Source: Paenibacillus lycopersici (lineage in GTDB: Bacteria; Bacillota; Bacilli; Paenibacillales; Paenibacillaceae). From it: 64,000 bases of DNA. The position numbers and the translations under genes are program-made. Position 1 is the first letter of the stretch. Each line of letters begins with the position of its first letter. Below are positions 1 to 8,454 of the stretch, piece by piece. The DNA lies in contig NZ_CP048209.1 in assembly GCF_010119935.1 (NCBI RefSeq), forward strand, positions 5,373,501 to 5,437,500. The letters are read 5' to 3'. Below the pieces are notes generated by a model. The model was not told the origin of the DNA. It ran no database searches and saw nothing but the letters and a program-made list of their open reading frames with translations.

Positions 1-761
1 GCCAGGAAGACAAGCAGGCCGATGAAGAACATGTAGACGCCTTCGCGGACGCCTTGGCACACGATCGCCGGAACGGCATGGCGCCAAGGATTGCCCCGCT
101 CGCGCAGCTGGCGGAAGCCGTGCAGCCAGTCGTACGTGCCGCTCGACTCGCGCTTCTTCAGCCAGAAGCTGAGCACGACGGCGATGGCGAAGATGACCGA
201 CGATATCGTGAAAATGATTGAATAGCCGCGTTCGCCCTTGCTCATCGTAATCAGCCAGCCCGAGATCCATGGCGCGACGATGCCCGCTCCCGAACCTAGC
301 AGTCCCGCCCAGCCGTTGAATCGGTCGCGGTTGCCCGGCTCCGTCACTTCGAAATAGACGACGTTGAACGCGAGCCAGAACAAGCCGTTGCCGATGCCGA
401 TCATGACGCCGAGCGGGACCGCATAGGCAACCGCCGACTTGCCGAGCAGCAGAACCGTGAAATAGAACAAGCCGGACAGCGCGACGCCGACCCGGAGACT
501 GTTCATCTTGTTATGTTCCTTGACCCACTTCCCCGCAAGCCAGAACGTCAAGCCGCTGACGAGAAATTGCGTCAGATTGAACCAGCCGACCAAGGCGAAC
601 GATTGGCTGGATTTCCACAGATAAATCGGCAGGAACGTCCCCGATAACGCGTTGGCCGTCCCAAGCAACGCCTGAACGGCGAGCAGCAGGACGGCTTGAC
701 CGTCCAGCGAGCGTGTTTCGTAATCTCTTTTTCCGCCGCCTTCGTTCGAGACGGTCCGCAT
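1..761 (-). CDS. MFS transporter, N-terminal part (cut by window edge)
   Basis: About 253 residues of a major facilitator superfamily permease, read from an ATG at 761 and running off the window start. An AAGGAG ribosome site lies about nine bases upstream of this ATG. After a short polar N-terminus (MRTVSNEGGGKRDYETRSLD) the chain shows hydrophobic helices around residues 22-45, 55-70, 90-110, 115-140 and 150-200, with the small-residue-rich packing (GVMIGIGNGLFWLAFNVVYF) usual in MFS N-halves. It belongs to the plasma membrane. The substrate cannot be told from the sequence. It is separated by 270 bp from the zinc-ribbon gene upstream on the same strand and so probably has its own promoter. 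The family call is safe; no finer assignment is made. Confidence 0.8.
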   Translation of the reverse strand, partial: MRTVSNEGGGKRDYETRSLDGQAVLLLAVQALLGTANALSGTFLPIYLWKSSQSFALVGWFNLTQFLVSGLTFWLAGKWVKEHNKMNSLRVGVALSGLFYFTVLLLGKSAVAYAVPLGVMIGIGNGLFWLAFNVVYFEVTEPGNRDRFNGWAGLLGSGAGIVAPWISGWLITMSKGERGYSIIFTISSVIFAIAVVLSFWLKKRESSGTYDWLHGFRQLRERGNPWRHAVPAIVCQGVREGVYMFFIGLLVFL

Positions 762-1033
762 ACGGGATTTCTCCTTGCCTGCGAACCAGCGCGATTGAAC
801 GGCATGTTTACCCTGCTCCAAGCAGCATTCCTCCTGCCTGCTGAAATCAGGAGTCTGACCATGCGCGCAGCGGAAGACAATCCGATACCTGTTGCTCCGC
901 TTGGTCAAAACTCATGGGAGTAAGGTACCCTCTTGCCGGATAACCATGCCGGGAATCGCGAATTGCATGAACTTGCCAGCGAATTCCTTCTTCATTAAGT
1001 TGCCTTGTTATGCTGCCTTGTGCCGGCCGTCCC

Positions 1034-1585
1034 TTACTGCTCGCCGGAGCCGGCAGACTCGGTCAGCAATTGAACGAGCCGTTCCTGATCCTCCACCGAC
1101 AAGCGGTTCTCCGTATGGAAGCAGGACGGGCATACGTACAGCACGAGCGCAAACGGCGTCGCCAGCACCGGCTCGCCGAGCGCGGCCGGAATTCGCGGCG
1201 CGAAGCGCTCGCCCGTGACGATCTGCGTGCCCGCCTCCAGCATCAGCTCCCGGCATGTCGGGCATTCCGGCGCTTCCAGCTGGTCGTCCAGCACGCGCTC
1301 CGTCGACTGTTCCAGCACGAGCCGGTCTTGGTTGTATTCACGGAAGTCAATCAGATCGTCCTGGCCATCCGTATCCCAGGCCGCATCCTCGCCGTCGACG
1401 TCCTGCTGCGCTTCGACGGCCTCGTCGTCGTTCAAATCCAGCTGCAGCGTGCGGTAGCCCGACAGCTCGTTCTCGCAGTGCGGGCAGTGCCGCTCGGGAC
1501 CGATCTCCTCGTCCCAGACGATTTCCGTCTGGCACCACGGGCATATTACCGGTCCTGCTTCCTCATGCTTATGTTGATTGCTCAT
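1034..1585 (-). CDS. Conserved hypothetical protein with two zinc-ribbon CxxC pairs
   Basis: A 183-residue cytoplasmic protein. The N-terminal third has two CxxC pairs (CPWC near residue 15 and CPHC near residue 34), forming a probable zinc ribbon. A second set follows at CPTC (about residue 109) and CPSC (about residue 150). Between them lies a very acidic stretch rich in D and E (about residues 50-95). The layout suggests a small metal-binding protein with two zinc-binding modules. No enzymatic motif is seen. It lies downstream of mutS2, the yshE-like gene and a tiny membrane ORF on the same strand and may be the last gene of that unit. The ATG is preceded by AAGGAGCGACGTTTCT, with AAGGAG ten bases upstream. 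Function unknown. Confidence 0.75.
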   Translation of the reverse strand: MSNQHKHEEAGPVICPWCQTEIVWDEEIGPERHCPHCENELSGYRTLQLDLNDDEAVEAQQDVDGEDAAWDTDGQDDLIDFREYNQDRLVLEQSTERVLDDQLEAPECPTCRELMLEAGTQIVTGERFAPRIPAALGEPVLATPFALVLYVCPSCFHTENRLSVEDQERLVQLLTESAGSGEQ

Positions 1586-1615
1586 AGAAACGTCGCTCCT
1601 TGCCGCTTGAAATAT

Positions 1616-1693
1616 CTACTGCATTAAATATATAACACCGATTATAACGAACAACGCGGCTAACGCGAACAGCGTTCCCCATAAATATTTCAT
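1616..1693 (-). CDS. Possible 25-residue single-pass membrane peptide
   Basis: A short frame from an ATG at 1693 to TAG at 1616-1618 encodes 25 residues. It starts MKYLWGTLFALAALFVIIGV and ends IYLMQ, so almost the whole chain is one transmembrane helix. A purine-rich GGGGGAT lies about 12 bases upstream of the ATG. It fits neatly in the 146-bp gap between the yshE-like gene and the zinc-ribbon gene, in the same direction as both. Translation is not proven. The support is its position, the clean hydrophobic composition and the absence of another reading for this stretch. Confidence 0.4.
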   Translation of the reverse strand: MKYLWGTLFALAALFVIIGVIYLMQ

Positions 1694-1731
1694 CTGTGCA
1701 ACTATCCCCCAAGCTTATGCCCGCCGCCCGC

Positions 1732-2151
1732 TTAGGCGATCGTGGCGCCAATGACGTAAGACAGCGATATGGATATGATCATGGCGGTAAAGCCGACCGC
1801 CCGGTTGTCCTTCTCGATCTCGTCGTCGATCCGGAACACCGGCGTCAGAAATTCGAACAGAAAGTAAGCCGCGAGCAGAAGCGCATAGCCGAACATCGCC
1901 CAGACCAAGCTTTGGTACACCGTTTCGTTCGCCTCGATGGAGAAGCGAAACAGGTTGCAGATGCCGAATATTTTGCCTCCGGTCGCCATTGCGACGGCCA
2001 TATTGCCTTTCTTGATTTCCTGCCAGCATTTATAACGCGTGACAAGCTCGAAAACGTACAGGAACACGAGCAGCGCCAGCACCGCTACGGAAACATAGGC
2101 CAGCGATGCCGCGAACGTATTGCTGAGCAGCCGGTCGACTTCCTTATCCAT
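1732..2151 (-). CDS. yshE: DUF350/UPF0719 membrane protein (YshE-like)
   Basis: A 139-residue integral membrane protein with four hydrophobic segments (roughly residues 14-38, 45-70, 78-103 and 115-138), the size and topology of the DUF350 (UPF0719) family. It starts 18 bp after the mutS2 stop on the same strand. In Bacillus subtilis the DUF350 gene yshE also follows mutS2 directly, so both synteny and family support the symbol. The segment MATGGKIFGICNLFRFSIEA resembles the central, partly polar part of this family. The role is unknown even in Bacillus; it may be co-translated with MutS2. Confidence 0.8.
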   Translation of the reverse strand: MDKEVDRLLSNTFAASLAYVSVAVLALLVFLYVFELVTRYKCWQEIKKGNMAVAMATGGKIFGICNLFRFSIEANETVYQSLVWAMFGYALLLAAYFLFEFLTPVFRIDDEIEKDNRAVGFTAMIISISLSYVIGATIA

Positions 2152-2169
2152 CGCTTGACCCCGCCCTTC

Positions 2170-4533
2170 CTACTTCAATTCCGCTACGGTAACGCCCGCT
2201 CCGCCTTCGCCGTATCGTCCCAGGCGGTAGCCTTTCACATGCTTGTGCCTGCGCAGGAAATCGCTGATGCCGCTGCGCAGCACGCCCGTTCCGTGGCCGT
2301 GAATGATGAACACCTGGCCGAATCCGGCAAGGAACGACTCGTCGAGGAACCGGTCCACTTCCAGAATCGCTTCTTCCAGGTTCGAGCCGCGCAGGTCCAG
2401 CTCCGACCGGACGTTCTCGTCGCGGGTCCGTTTCAGGCTTGCCGCCAGCTTCGGCTGCTGCGTCTTCGCCGTCTCGGCGCTCTTCACGAGCTCAAGGTCG
2501 CTGAGCGCCACCTTCATCTTCAGAATGCCGAGCTGCACGAGCGCTTCGCTTCCGGTGATCTCGACGACATGGCCGCGCTGGCCGAGGCTGTATACCATTA
2601 CCTCGTCGCCGCCCCCGATCGGCTGCGGCTTGCTGCCCTTCGCCTTGCTCTTGGCGGGCTTGCGCGACTCCGGCGTCGCCTCGTCCAGCCTGCGGCGCGC
2701 TTCCGTCAGCTTATGATCCTTGACCGCGGCGCCTTCTTCCTGCGCCAGCTTGCGCAGGTCGGCGATAATCTCCTCCGCCTCCCGCTTCGCGCGCTGCATA
2801 ACTTGGCGCGCTTCCTCCTGCGCCTTCTCGAGCAGCTTCTCGCGCTGCTCCTCGAAGCGCTGCAGCTCCGCTTCGTGGCGCGCCTGCTGCGCTTCCAGCT
2901 GCTTGCGGAGCGCCTCGGCCGTCTGCCGTTCGGATTCGGCGCCCAGCCGGTCTTCCTCCAGCGAGGCGATCATCGACTCGACGCGTACGTCCTCCTCGCT
3001 CACCTCGCCGCGCGCATGCTCGATGATGTGGCGCTGCAAGCCGAGCCGCTCGGCGATCGCGAACGCGTTGCTTCGTCCCGGCACGCCGATCAGCAGCCGG
3101 TATGTCGGGCTCAGCGTGGCGATATCGAATTCCATGCTCGCGTTGATGACGCCTTTGCGATTGTACGCGTACGCCTTCAGCTCGCTGTAGTGCGTCGTCG
3201 CGACGATCCGGCAGCCGAGCTTGTGCATATGCTCCAGAATCGCGATCGCCAGCGCCGAGCCTTCCGCCGGATCGGTGCCCGCGCCGAGCTCGTCGAGCAG
3301 CACGAGGCTCTTCGGCGTCATGTTGTTCAGAATGCGGATAATATTCGTCAAGTGGCTCGAGAACGTACTCAAGTTCTGCTCGATGCTCTGTTCGTCCCCG
3401 ATATCGGCATACAGCGCGTCGAAGACGCACAGCTGGCTTCCTTCCTCGGCAGGCACGAACAACCCGGACATCGCCATCAGGCTGAGCAGGCCGATCGTCT
3501 TCAGCGACACCGTCTTGCCGCCCGTATTCGGACCGGTAACGATGATCGCGGTGTAATTGTTGCCGAGTTCTACGTCGATCGGAACGACATTCTCGCGCGG
3601 GATAAGCGGATGGCGTCCCTTGCGCAGCTTCAGATAGCCCCTGTCGTTCATCATCGGCCTGGAAGCGCCCATCAGATGAGCGAGACGCGCTTTGGCGAAG
3701 GCAAAATCCAGCTTGCCGAGCAGGTCCAGGTCGATCAGCAGTTCGTCGGCGTAATCGGCCGTGAGCGCGGTCAGCTTCTGGAGAATCTTCTCGATCTCCC
3801 GCTCTTCCGCAAGCCGCAGCTCGCGCAGCTTGTTGTTCATGACGACGACCGCTTCCGGCTCGATGAAGAGCGTCGCGCCGGAGCCCGACTGATCATGGAT
3901 AATGCCGCCGAAATTCGAACGGTACTCCTGCTTGACCGGGATGACGTAGCGATCGTTGCGGATCGTAATGATCGCGTCCTGCAGCATCTTCTGCACGGAA
4001 GACGAGCGAATCATGCTCTCCAGCTTCTCGCGCACGCGAGACTCGCCCGCGCGCAGCTCGCGGCGGATGTTCGCCAGCTCGACGCTCGCGCTGTCCATGA
4101 CGTCCGCCTGCTCGTCGATGCAGAGGAAGATCGCGTCCTCCAGCGCCTTATGCTCCGTCAGCTGCTCGGCCATCGCCGCCAGCGACGGCACGGGATCGTC
4201 TTCATGCAGCTGCAGCACATGACGCTTGACGCGTCTGCCGCCGCGCACCGTTTCGGCGATTTCGAGCAGCTCCGACGGATTCAGGGTGCCGGCGATTTTG
4301 GAACGGAGGAGGGACGGCTTAATATCCGCCACGCCGCCGAACGGCGCGCTTCCTTTCAGACGGTCGGCTTTATAGGCCTCGTCCGTTACCTGCAGCGCAT
4401 GCTTGACGTCCTCCAGGTCCGAGCTCGGATGCAGCGCATCAACCTCGGCTTTGCCGAGCGCCGTCGCCGCATGCTGTGCCAATTTATGTCCAATTTTCGC
4501 ATATTCCAATGTCTGTAGTATTTTCGTGTCCAA
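2170..4533 (-). CDS. mutS2: MutS2 ATPase/endonuclease family protein
   Basis: A 787-residue protein, close to the usual MutS2 length of about 785. The start chosen is TTG at 4533 (LDTKILQTLEYAKIGHKLAQ), with GAGGGG ten bases upstream; a longer frame reaches 4629 but extends beyond family homology. The MutS core carries Walker A GPNTGGKT at residues 334-341 and Walker B VLLDELGAGTDP at 411-422. A long charged coiled coil spans about 510-625. The C-terminal Smr domain (about 710-787) has the LDLRG motif and the HGHGTG loop. MutS2 proteins lack mismatch recognition; they suppress recombination and in Bacillus act on collided ribosomes. The following yshE-like gene matches Bacillus synteny, but the upstream cvpA-polX neighbours are absent here. 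Confidence 0.97.
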   Translation of the reverse strand: MDTKILQTLEYAKIGHKLAQHAATALGKAEVDALHPSSDLEDVKHALQVTDEAYKADRLKGSAPFGGVADIKPSLLRSKIAGTLNPSELLEIAETVRGGRRVKRHVLQLHEDDPVPSLAAMAEQLTEHKALEDAIFLCIDEQADVMDSASVELANIRRELRAGESRVREKLESMIRSSSVQKMLQDAIITIRNDRYVIPVKQEYRSNFGGIIHDQSGSGATLFIEPEAVVVMNNKLRELRLAEEREIEKILQKLTALTADYADELLIDLDLLGKLDFAFAKARLAHLMGASRPMMNDRGYLKLRKGRHPLIPRENVVPIDVELGNNYTAIIVTGPNTGGKTVSLKTIGLLSLMAMSGLFVPAEEGSQLCVFDALYADIGDEQSIEQNLSTFSSHLTNIIRILNNMTPKSLVLLDELGAGTDPAEGSALAIAILEHMHKLGCRIVATTHYSELKAYAYNRKGVINASMEFDIATLSPTYRLLIGVPGRSNAFAIAERLGLQRHIIEHARGEVSEEDVRVESMIASLEEDRLGAESERQTAEALRKQLEAQQARHEAELQRFEEQREKLLEKAQEEARQVMQRAKREAEEIIADLRKLAQEEGAAVKDHKLTEARRRLDEATPESRKPAKSKAKGSKPQPIGGGDEVMVYSLGQRGHVVEITGSEALVQLGILKMKVALSDLELVKSAETAKTQQPKLAASLKRTRDENVRSELDLRGSNLEEAILEVDRFLDESFLAGFGQVFIIHGHGTGVLRSGISDFLRRHKHVKGYRLGRYGEGGAGVTVAELK

Positions 4534-4749
4534 GCGAGCACAACCCCTCTCGCTTCCTATTATAGCCGATGCGAACTCCGTACGCCACGATCGCCGAACC
4601 GTGAATGGCGCCGCCGAAAAAGGTAACACTACATGTACACGGGAAGTGTCACGCTTCTTGGAATCTGGCCCTTGCTTGAGGTCGCGCAGCTATCGGCGTC
4701 AAATGGAGGCCAGAAGCTTTGCCACTACTTTATGCAGGAGGTAATCGAT

Positions 4750-5112
4750 ATGCATTTTCTAGGTCATGTCGTTCGATTTATCGTCGCCGCGATCGTGCTG
4801 ATGGTCGTCGGCTATATCGTGCCGCAATTCAGCGTAGGCGGATTCTGGAGCGCGCTCTTCCTGGCGTTGGTCATCGCCGCGCTGGGCTGGATCGTGGAAG
4901 GCATTTTCGGCAAGAGAGTTACGCCCTTCGGCCGCGGCATCGTCGGCTTCCTGATGAGCGCGCTCGTCATCTGGGTAGCGCAGTTCATCGTCGGCGGCGT
5001 GTCGGTAACGTGGCTCGGGGCGATTCTGGCGGCGCTCGTCATCGGGATCATCGACTTGTTCATTCCGATCAGCACGCCATATGAGGCCGGCAGAGACCAG
5101 GGCCGTTCTTAA
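4750..5112 (+). CDS. Phage-holin-superfamily IV membrane protein (YvlD-like)
   Basis: A 120-residue membrane protein. The ATG at 4750 follows AGGAGG with ideal spacing; an upstream in-frame ATG at 4633 is not favoured because its extension is not hydrophobic and lacks a ribosome site. Four hydrophobic helices are visible (about residues 6-24, 28-48, 55-80 and 84-108), with glycine-rich turns such as GRGIVGFLMSALVIWVAQFI. This matches the small four-helix membrane family annotated as phage holin family, including B. subtilis YvlD. The name comes from a fold similarity; there is no lysin gene nearby and no sign of a prophage, so a lytic role is not implied. It is read away from mutS2. Confidence 0.7.
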   Translation: MHFLGHVVRFIVAAIVLMVVGYIVPQFSVGGFWSALFLALVIAALGWIVEGIFGKRVTPFGRGIVGFLMSALVIWVAQFIVGGVSVTWLGAILAALVIGIIDLFIPISTPYEAGRDQGRS

Positions 5113-5216
5113 ACGTCCAACCAGGGGTTCAACAGATCGTCACAGCAATTTTGTCCCTTTCGCGCTATACTGGAAATGTTCAACAATCCATGTCTAGAGA
5201 AGGGGACACGATAATC

Positions 5217-5609
5217 ATGAAAAAGTACTTGCTCATCTCCATGATGCTTGCCGCCGCGATCTTCGTTCTGGCTGCCTGCGGGTCGAACGCGAACAATACG
5301 AACAACAGCTCAAGCTCGAACGTCGAAGAAACCGGCACGGCGGCTGCGGCCAAGGTAACGATCAAGGCCAAACGTTTCGAGTTCGACCAGACCGAGTATA
5401 AAATCAAAAAAGGCGAGCCGACGGAAATTACCGTGGTGTCCGAGGACGGCGTTCACGGGGTCGAAATTCCCGATTTCGGCGATTTGAAGCTCGTCTCCGG
5501 CAAACCGAAGGTCGTCACGTTCAACGATGCGGGCACGTACGAATTCCAATGCGACATTCCGTGCGGAACCGGCCATGCCAAAATGGTGTCGAAAATCGTC
5601 GTTGAGTAA
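5217..5609 (+). CDS. Cupredoxin-domain lipoprotein with a CuA-type copper site
   Basis: A 130-residue exported lipoprotein. The ATG at 5217 gives a clean signal peptide (MKKYLLISMMLAAAIFVLAA) with the lipobox cysteine directly after it; an AAGGGG site is eleven bases upstream. A serine/asparagine-rich linker (about residues 22-45) leads to a cupredoxin beta-sandwich. The C-terminal motif CDIPCGTGHAKM gives C-x3-C-x3-H-x2-M, and an upstream histidine in DGVHGVEIP completes the ligand set of the CuA centre in cytochrome oxidase subunit II. The protein is therefore a stand-alone CuA-like domain anchored outside the membrane. It may carry electrons or copper to an oxidase. No oxidase gene is adjacent. 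A strong terminator follows. Confidence 0.85.
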   Translation: MKKYLLISMMLAAAIFVLAACGSNANNTNNSSSSNVEETGTAAAAKVTIKAKRFEFDQTEYKIKKGEPTEITVVSEDGVHGVEIPDFGDLKLVSGKPKVVTFNDAGTYEFQCDIPCGTGHAKMVSKIVVE

Positions 5610-5624
5610 GGCAAACATCCGTAC

Positions 5625-5672
5625 AAGCCAAACCCGAGTCCTTGTTTCCCGGAACTCGGGTTTGGCTTTTTT
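5625..5672 (+). terminator. Rho-independent terminator after the cupredoxin gene
   Basis: A perfect 15-bp stem: AAGCCAAACCCGAGT at 5625-5639 pairs with ACTCGGGTTTGGCTT at 5654-5668, followed by a T run to 5672. It ends the cupredoxin transcript. Confidence 0.93.
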
Positions 5673-5878
5673 AGGGGTCATGCCGCAAGTGCCGGCTGTA
5701 TACCGTTGTCTGATTGCGCTCATAAGCTGCGCTGATGAAGCGGCGTTTCGGGCGATTATGCGTCCATTTATCGGACAACCCGCAGGCTGCGTATAAGAAA
5801 TCCTTATATAGCGCCTATTCCAACCGCTTACCGATGTCTGATACGATGTCTGCAACGCTAACGAAGAGGGTGGAGCAT

Positions 5879-6565
5879 ATGGCAACTGGCATACTGCAAG
5901 GACGCGTCGCCGTTATTACGGGTTCGGGAAGCGGACTGGGACGGGCGACCGCGATCGATTTCGCGGCGGAAGGCGCCCATGTCGCGCTGATCGGACGGCG
6001 TCCGGACAAGCTGGAGAGCACGGCCGCGGCCATTCGCGCCGCGGGCGGGGCCGGACGGGCGCTTGTCGTGCAGGCCGACGTTACCTCCGAGCAGGACGTC
6101 GAGCATGCCGTCGGCTGGATCGCGGCCGAGCTGGGGGCGATCGACATCCTCGTCAACAATGCGGCGATCTTCGAGCCCGGCTCGGTGCTGGAGCTGAACG
6201 CCCAGGAGTGGACAAGGCAAATCGCGGCCAATTTAACCGGGCCGTTCCTGATGACCCGGGCGGCTCTGCCGTTCATGCGCCGCGCCCGTTACGGGCGGAT
6301 CATCAACATTACGTCCGGCCTGGCAAGCAACGGCGCAGGCGGATACGCCGCCTACAGCGCCTCGAAGGCCGGCCTGGAATCGCTCACGCGCACGACGGCC
6401 GACGAGGAGCATAACTACGGCATCCTGGTCAACGCGTTCAATCCCGGCACGATCCGTTCCGAAATGCATGCCACGGGCAACGATCCGCACAGCGTCACTT
6501 CCGGTTTGGTACGTCTCGCCTCGCTCCCCGCGCTCGGAACGACGGGAACGATTGTGACATGCTGA
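5879..6565 (+). CDS. Short-chain dehydrogenase/reductase (SDR), short C-terminus
   Basis: A 228-residue classical SDR. The ATG at 5879 is preceded by GGGTGGAG. The NAD(P)-binding motif TGSGSGLG lies at about residues 15-22, NNAAI follows at about 90, and the catalytic triad is seen as the serine of ITSG and the pair in YSASK at about 158-162. Classical members run to 245-255 residues and usually end with a glycine-rich cofactor/substrate strand. Here the chain stops at GTTGTIVTC, so the last 15-25 residues are missing or altered. The stop lies 38 bp before a hairpin and the repeat/IS110 region, so the C-terminus may have been trimmed by rearrangement. The substrate is unknown. Confidence 0.85.
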   Translation: MATGILQGRVAVITGSGSGLGRATAIDFAAEGAHVALIGRRPDKLESTAAAIRAAGGAGRALVVQADVTSEQDVEHAVGWIAAELGAIDILVNNAAIFEPGSVLELNAQEWTRQIAANLTGPFLMTRAALPFMRRARYGRIINITSGLASNGAGGYAAYSASKAGLESLTRTTADEEHNYGILVNAFNPGTIRSEMHATGNDPHSVTSGLVRLASLPALGTTGTIVTC

Positions 6566-6593
6566 GCCGGTATAGATGATGATGATGGCAGGA

Positions 6594-6623
6594 TAAGAAA
6601 AAGCCCACCTCTGCCGAGGTGGG
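6594..6623 (-). terminator. Hairpin with U-tract in minus orientation
   Basis: CCCACCTCTGCCGAGGTGGG at 6604-6623 is a GC-rich palindrome. On the minus strand it is followed by CTTTTTCTT, the shape of a terminator for leftward transcripts. An almost identical hairpin lies at 8932, on the far side of the IS110 element. Confidence 0.65.
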
Positions 6624-6890
6624 ACATCATGCGACGTTAGCCAGATTGTTGAGAACTATACGCTGCTTCGAGCAGGCTTGTGGCAATTTGCGCCCTGGCG
6701 CACGAACAGATCCTGCTGCCGCTTCGCCGGCGTGCATGGGCTGCTGTAACCGTTTCGGCACTTCGCGCAGCTACTGAGTGAAGTGCGGCGGCGTATGACG
6801 GCTGTCAACCTCTTGTGGCGTGGACTGCTGTAACCGATTCGAACCAGCCGGATCGGGCTGGTTCACGGTGCGTCCGTCGATGCAAGGAAG

Positions 6891-7069
6891 CGGACAGGAG
6901 ATCCGTTATTCGCTGCTTTATGACGTTTTTTCGTGTGCTGGCGGACAAGAGATCCGTTATATCAGCCAATTAGCATGTTCTTGGTAACCATCCCGGCCAA
7001 TAACGGATCGTGTGTCCGTTCGCAGCCCCCAAAAGTAAGATTCCGCCAGAATAAAATTCCTGTAGAGGC
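6891..7069 (+). repeat. Four-unit dispersed repeat, copy A (fourth unit decayed)
   Basis: Unit 1 is CGGACAGGAGATCCGTTATT at 6891-6910. Unit 2 is CGGACAAGAGATCCGTTAT at 6942-6960. Unit 3 is reversed, AATAACGGATCGTGTGTCCG at 6999-7018. At exactly the expected offset (7050-7069) stands AATAAAATTCCTGTAGAGGC, a degenerate reversed fourth unit. Start-to-start spacings are 51, 57 and 51 bp, the same layout as copies B (33988) and C (55855). The first inter-unit spacer (with TTTTTTCGTGTGCT) also resembles the corresponding spacers of the other copies. Confidence 0.85.
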
Positions 7070-7170
7070 TAAGAAATCGTCTTGGAACAGAAAAGAGTGC
7101 CTCTGGTAAGATGGATTGTAACGGGTCAGAGCCCTTAATCGCCATCATCCACCAGGAGGACACTCATACC

Positions 7171-8454
7171 ATGAAGTTTAACGCATCGAACGCCATTAAT
7201 CAACGGATTGAAAAAATTACCCCTCAGCATCTTATCGTCGGAATTGACATTGCCAAAGAAACGCATGTCGCAGCTGCCGTGAACTTCCGCGGGATCCAGC
7301 AAGGCCGCAAGCTCGTTTTCTCCAATCATGCCGATGGCCTTGAACGCTTGCTGCGGTGGGTACAGGACTTGCAACGGGCGTATGGGTTTACGGAGGTTAT
7401 CTTCGGCGCCGAATCGACGGGACATTACTTTCTCAATGTGGCCTTCGCCCTGCGTAAACGAGGACTTACCGTCGTTCTGGTCAATCCGCTGACGACGAAA
7501 CGGAATAAAGAAAACCGAGATAACAAACCTTCCAAAAACGATGCAAAGGACGCCGTGACCATCGGCGACGTCGTCTCTCGCGGGTACTACACGGAGTGGG
7601 TGGTTCACGATCCGGTATACCGGCAGCTGCACGCCTTGGTCAATGAACGCGAGGCGATGAGCGATGCCCTCACCGTCATCGACAATCAACTTCAGACGGC
7701 GATCGATCAGGTGTTTCCGGAATTCTGGTCGGTCTTTAAACACTGGGACGGCAGTCGTGCACGAGCGACCTTGCGCAGCTTCCCCCTGCCCGCGGACATC
7801 CTTGCCAACACGCTCCCCGAGCTGATCGAAGGGTGGCGGACGAGCGGCTTGAAGCGAGCTGGAGGAACAACGGGCATCCAAATCGCCAGCCAGTTGCTCC
7901 TGGCCGCCGGGCGCTCCATCGGAGTCACGGAGGCAGCGGAACTTGGCCGGCGCATTCAACGGCTCCTTGCGCGGTATGAGCATCTACTGGCTCAGCAAGC
8001 CGAGGTGGATGTGGAAATCGCCGCCCTGCTGGAGCGACTACCGCCGGCTGTCCTGCGTCCCTTGCAGGAAGTCGGGCTCAGCCCCTGGTTCATGGCCGTG
8101 ATCCTTGCCAATACTGGCGATCTGCGGCGCTACACCCATGGTCAGCAATTACTGGCGCTGGCGGGGCTGAACTTGGCCGAGCGCAGCTCCGGCACCTGCA
8201 AAGGGCAAGTGAAACTTGCCAAACGAGGGCGAAGGCAACTGCGCAAATATCTGTACCTGGCGGTCATGATGCTGCTCTGCAACCATGCGGGTTTTAAACG
8301 CTGGCATACGTACAACATCAAGACCCTACGTCAGAAAGGCATACACTCGGTGTTGAAGCTTGTGGGCAAGCTCTGCCGCATTCTGGTTGCCCTTGCACAC
8401 AGCGGCGAAGCCTTTCAGGAACAAAAGGCTGCCCCGCTGCGAAACGCGACCTAG
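7171..8454 (+). CDS. IS110-family transposase (DEDD/serine recombinase)
   Basis: A 427-residue IS110-type transposase; the ATG at 7171 has AGGAGG thirteen bases upstream. The N-terminal RuvC-like DEDD domain is visible: GIDIAKETHV near residue 25, FGAESTGHY near 82, and NDAKDAVTIGDVVSRGY near 130. The C-terminal Transposase_20 domain (about 290-400) contains LLALAGLNLAERSSGTCKG, whose serines lie in the region of the catalytic serine. The length is normal and the frame is intact, so the element may be active. IS110 enzymes are guided by a bridge RNA encoded in the element's own non-coding flank; the long 3' flank here is a candidate. Exact element ends were not found. Confidence 0.93.
   Translation: MKFNASNAINQRIEKITPQHLIVGIDIAKETHVAAAVNFRGIQQGRKLVFSNHADGLERLLRWVQDLQRAYGFTEVIFGAESTGHYFLNVAFALRKRGLTVVLVNPLTTKRNKENRDNKPSKNDAKDAVTIGDVVSRGYYTEWVVHDPVYRQLHALVNEREAMSDALTVIDNQLQTAIDQVFPEFWSVFKHWDGSRARATLRSFPLPADILANTLPELIEGWRTSGLKRAGGTTGIQIASQLLLAAGRSIGVTEAAELGRRIQRLLARYEHLLAQQAEVDVEIAALLERLPPAVLRPLQEVGLSPWFMAVILANTGDLRRYTHGQQLLALAGLNLAERSSGTCKGQVKLAKRGRRQLRKYLYLAVMMLLCNHAGFKRWHTYNIKTLRQKGIHSVLKLVGKLCRILVALAHSGEAFQEQKAAPLRNAT

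Larger units (their letters stand above)
6566..7170. other. Non-coding gap with hairpins and repeat copy A
   Basis: No convincing gene is present in these 605 bp. It holds the hairpin at 6604, a hairpin GCACTTC...GAAGTGC (6757-6785), a hairpin GAACCAGCC...GGCTGGTTC (6841-6864), two copies of CTGCTGTAACCG (near 6741 and 6824), repeat copy A (6891-7069) and the leader of the IS110 transposase, including an AGAGGC...GCCTCT stem near 7064-7104. Confidence 0.6.

Noticed and set aside
1696..4518. A 940-residue plus-strand open frame
   Set aside because: It lies entirely antisense to mutS2 and yshE, has arginine/alanine/leucine-biased composition and no recognisable domain; it is a by-product of high GC.
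4750..5112. Phage holin, hinting at a prophage
   Set aside because: The family name is historical; no endolysin, integrase or phage structural gene is nearby.
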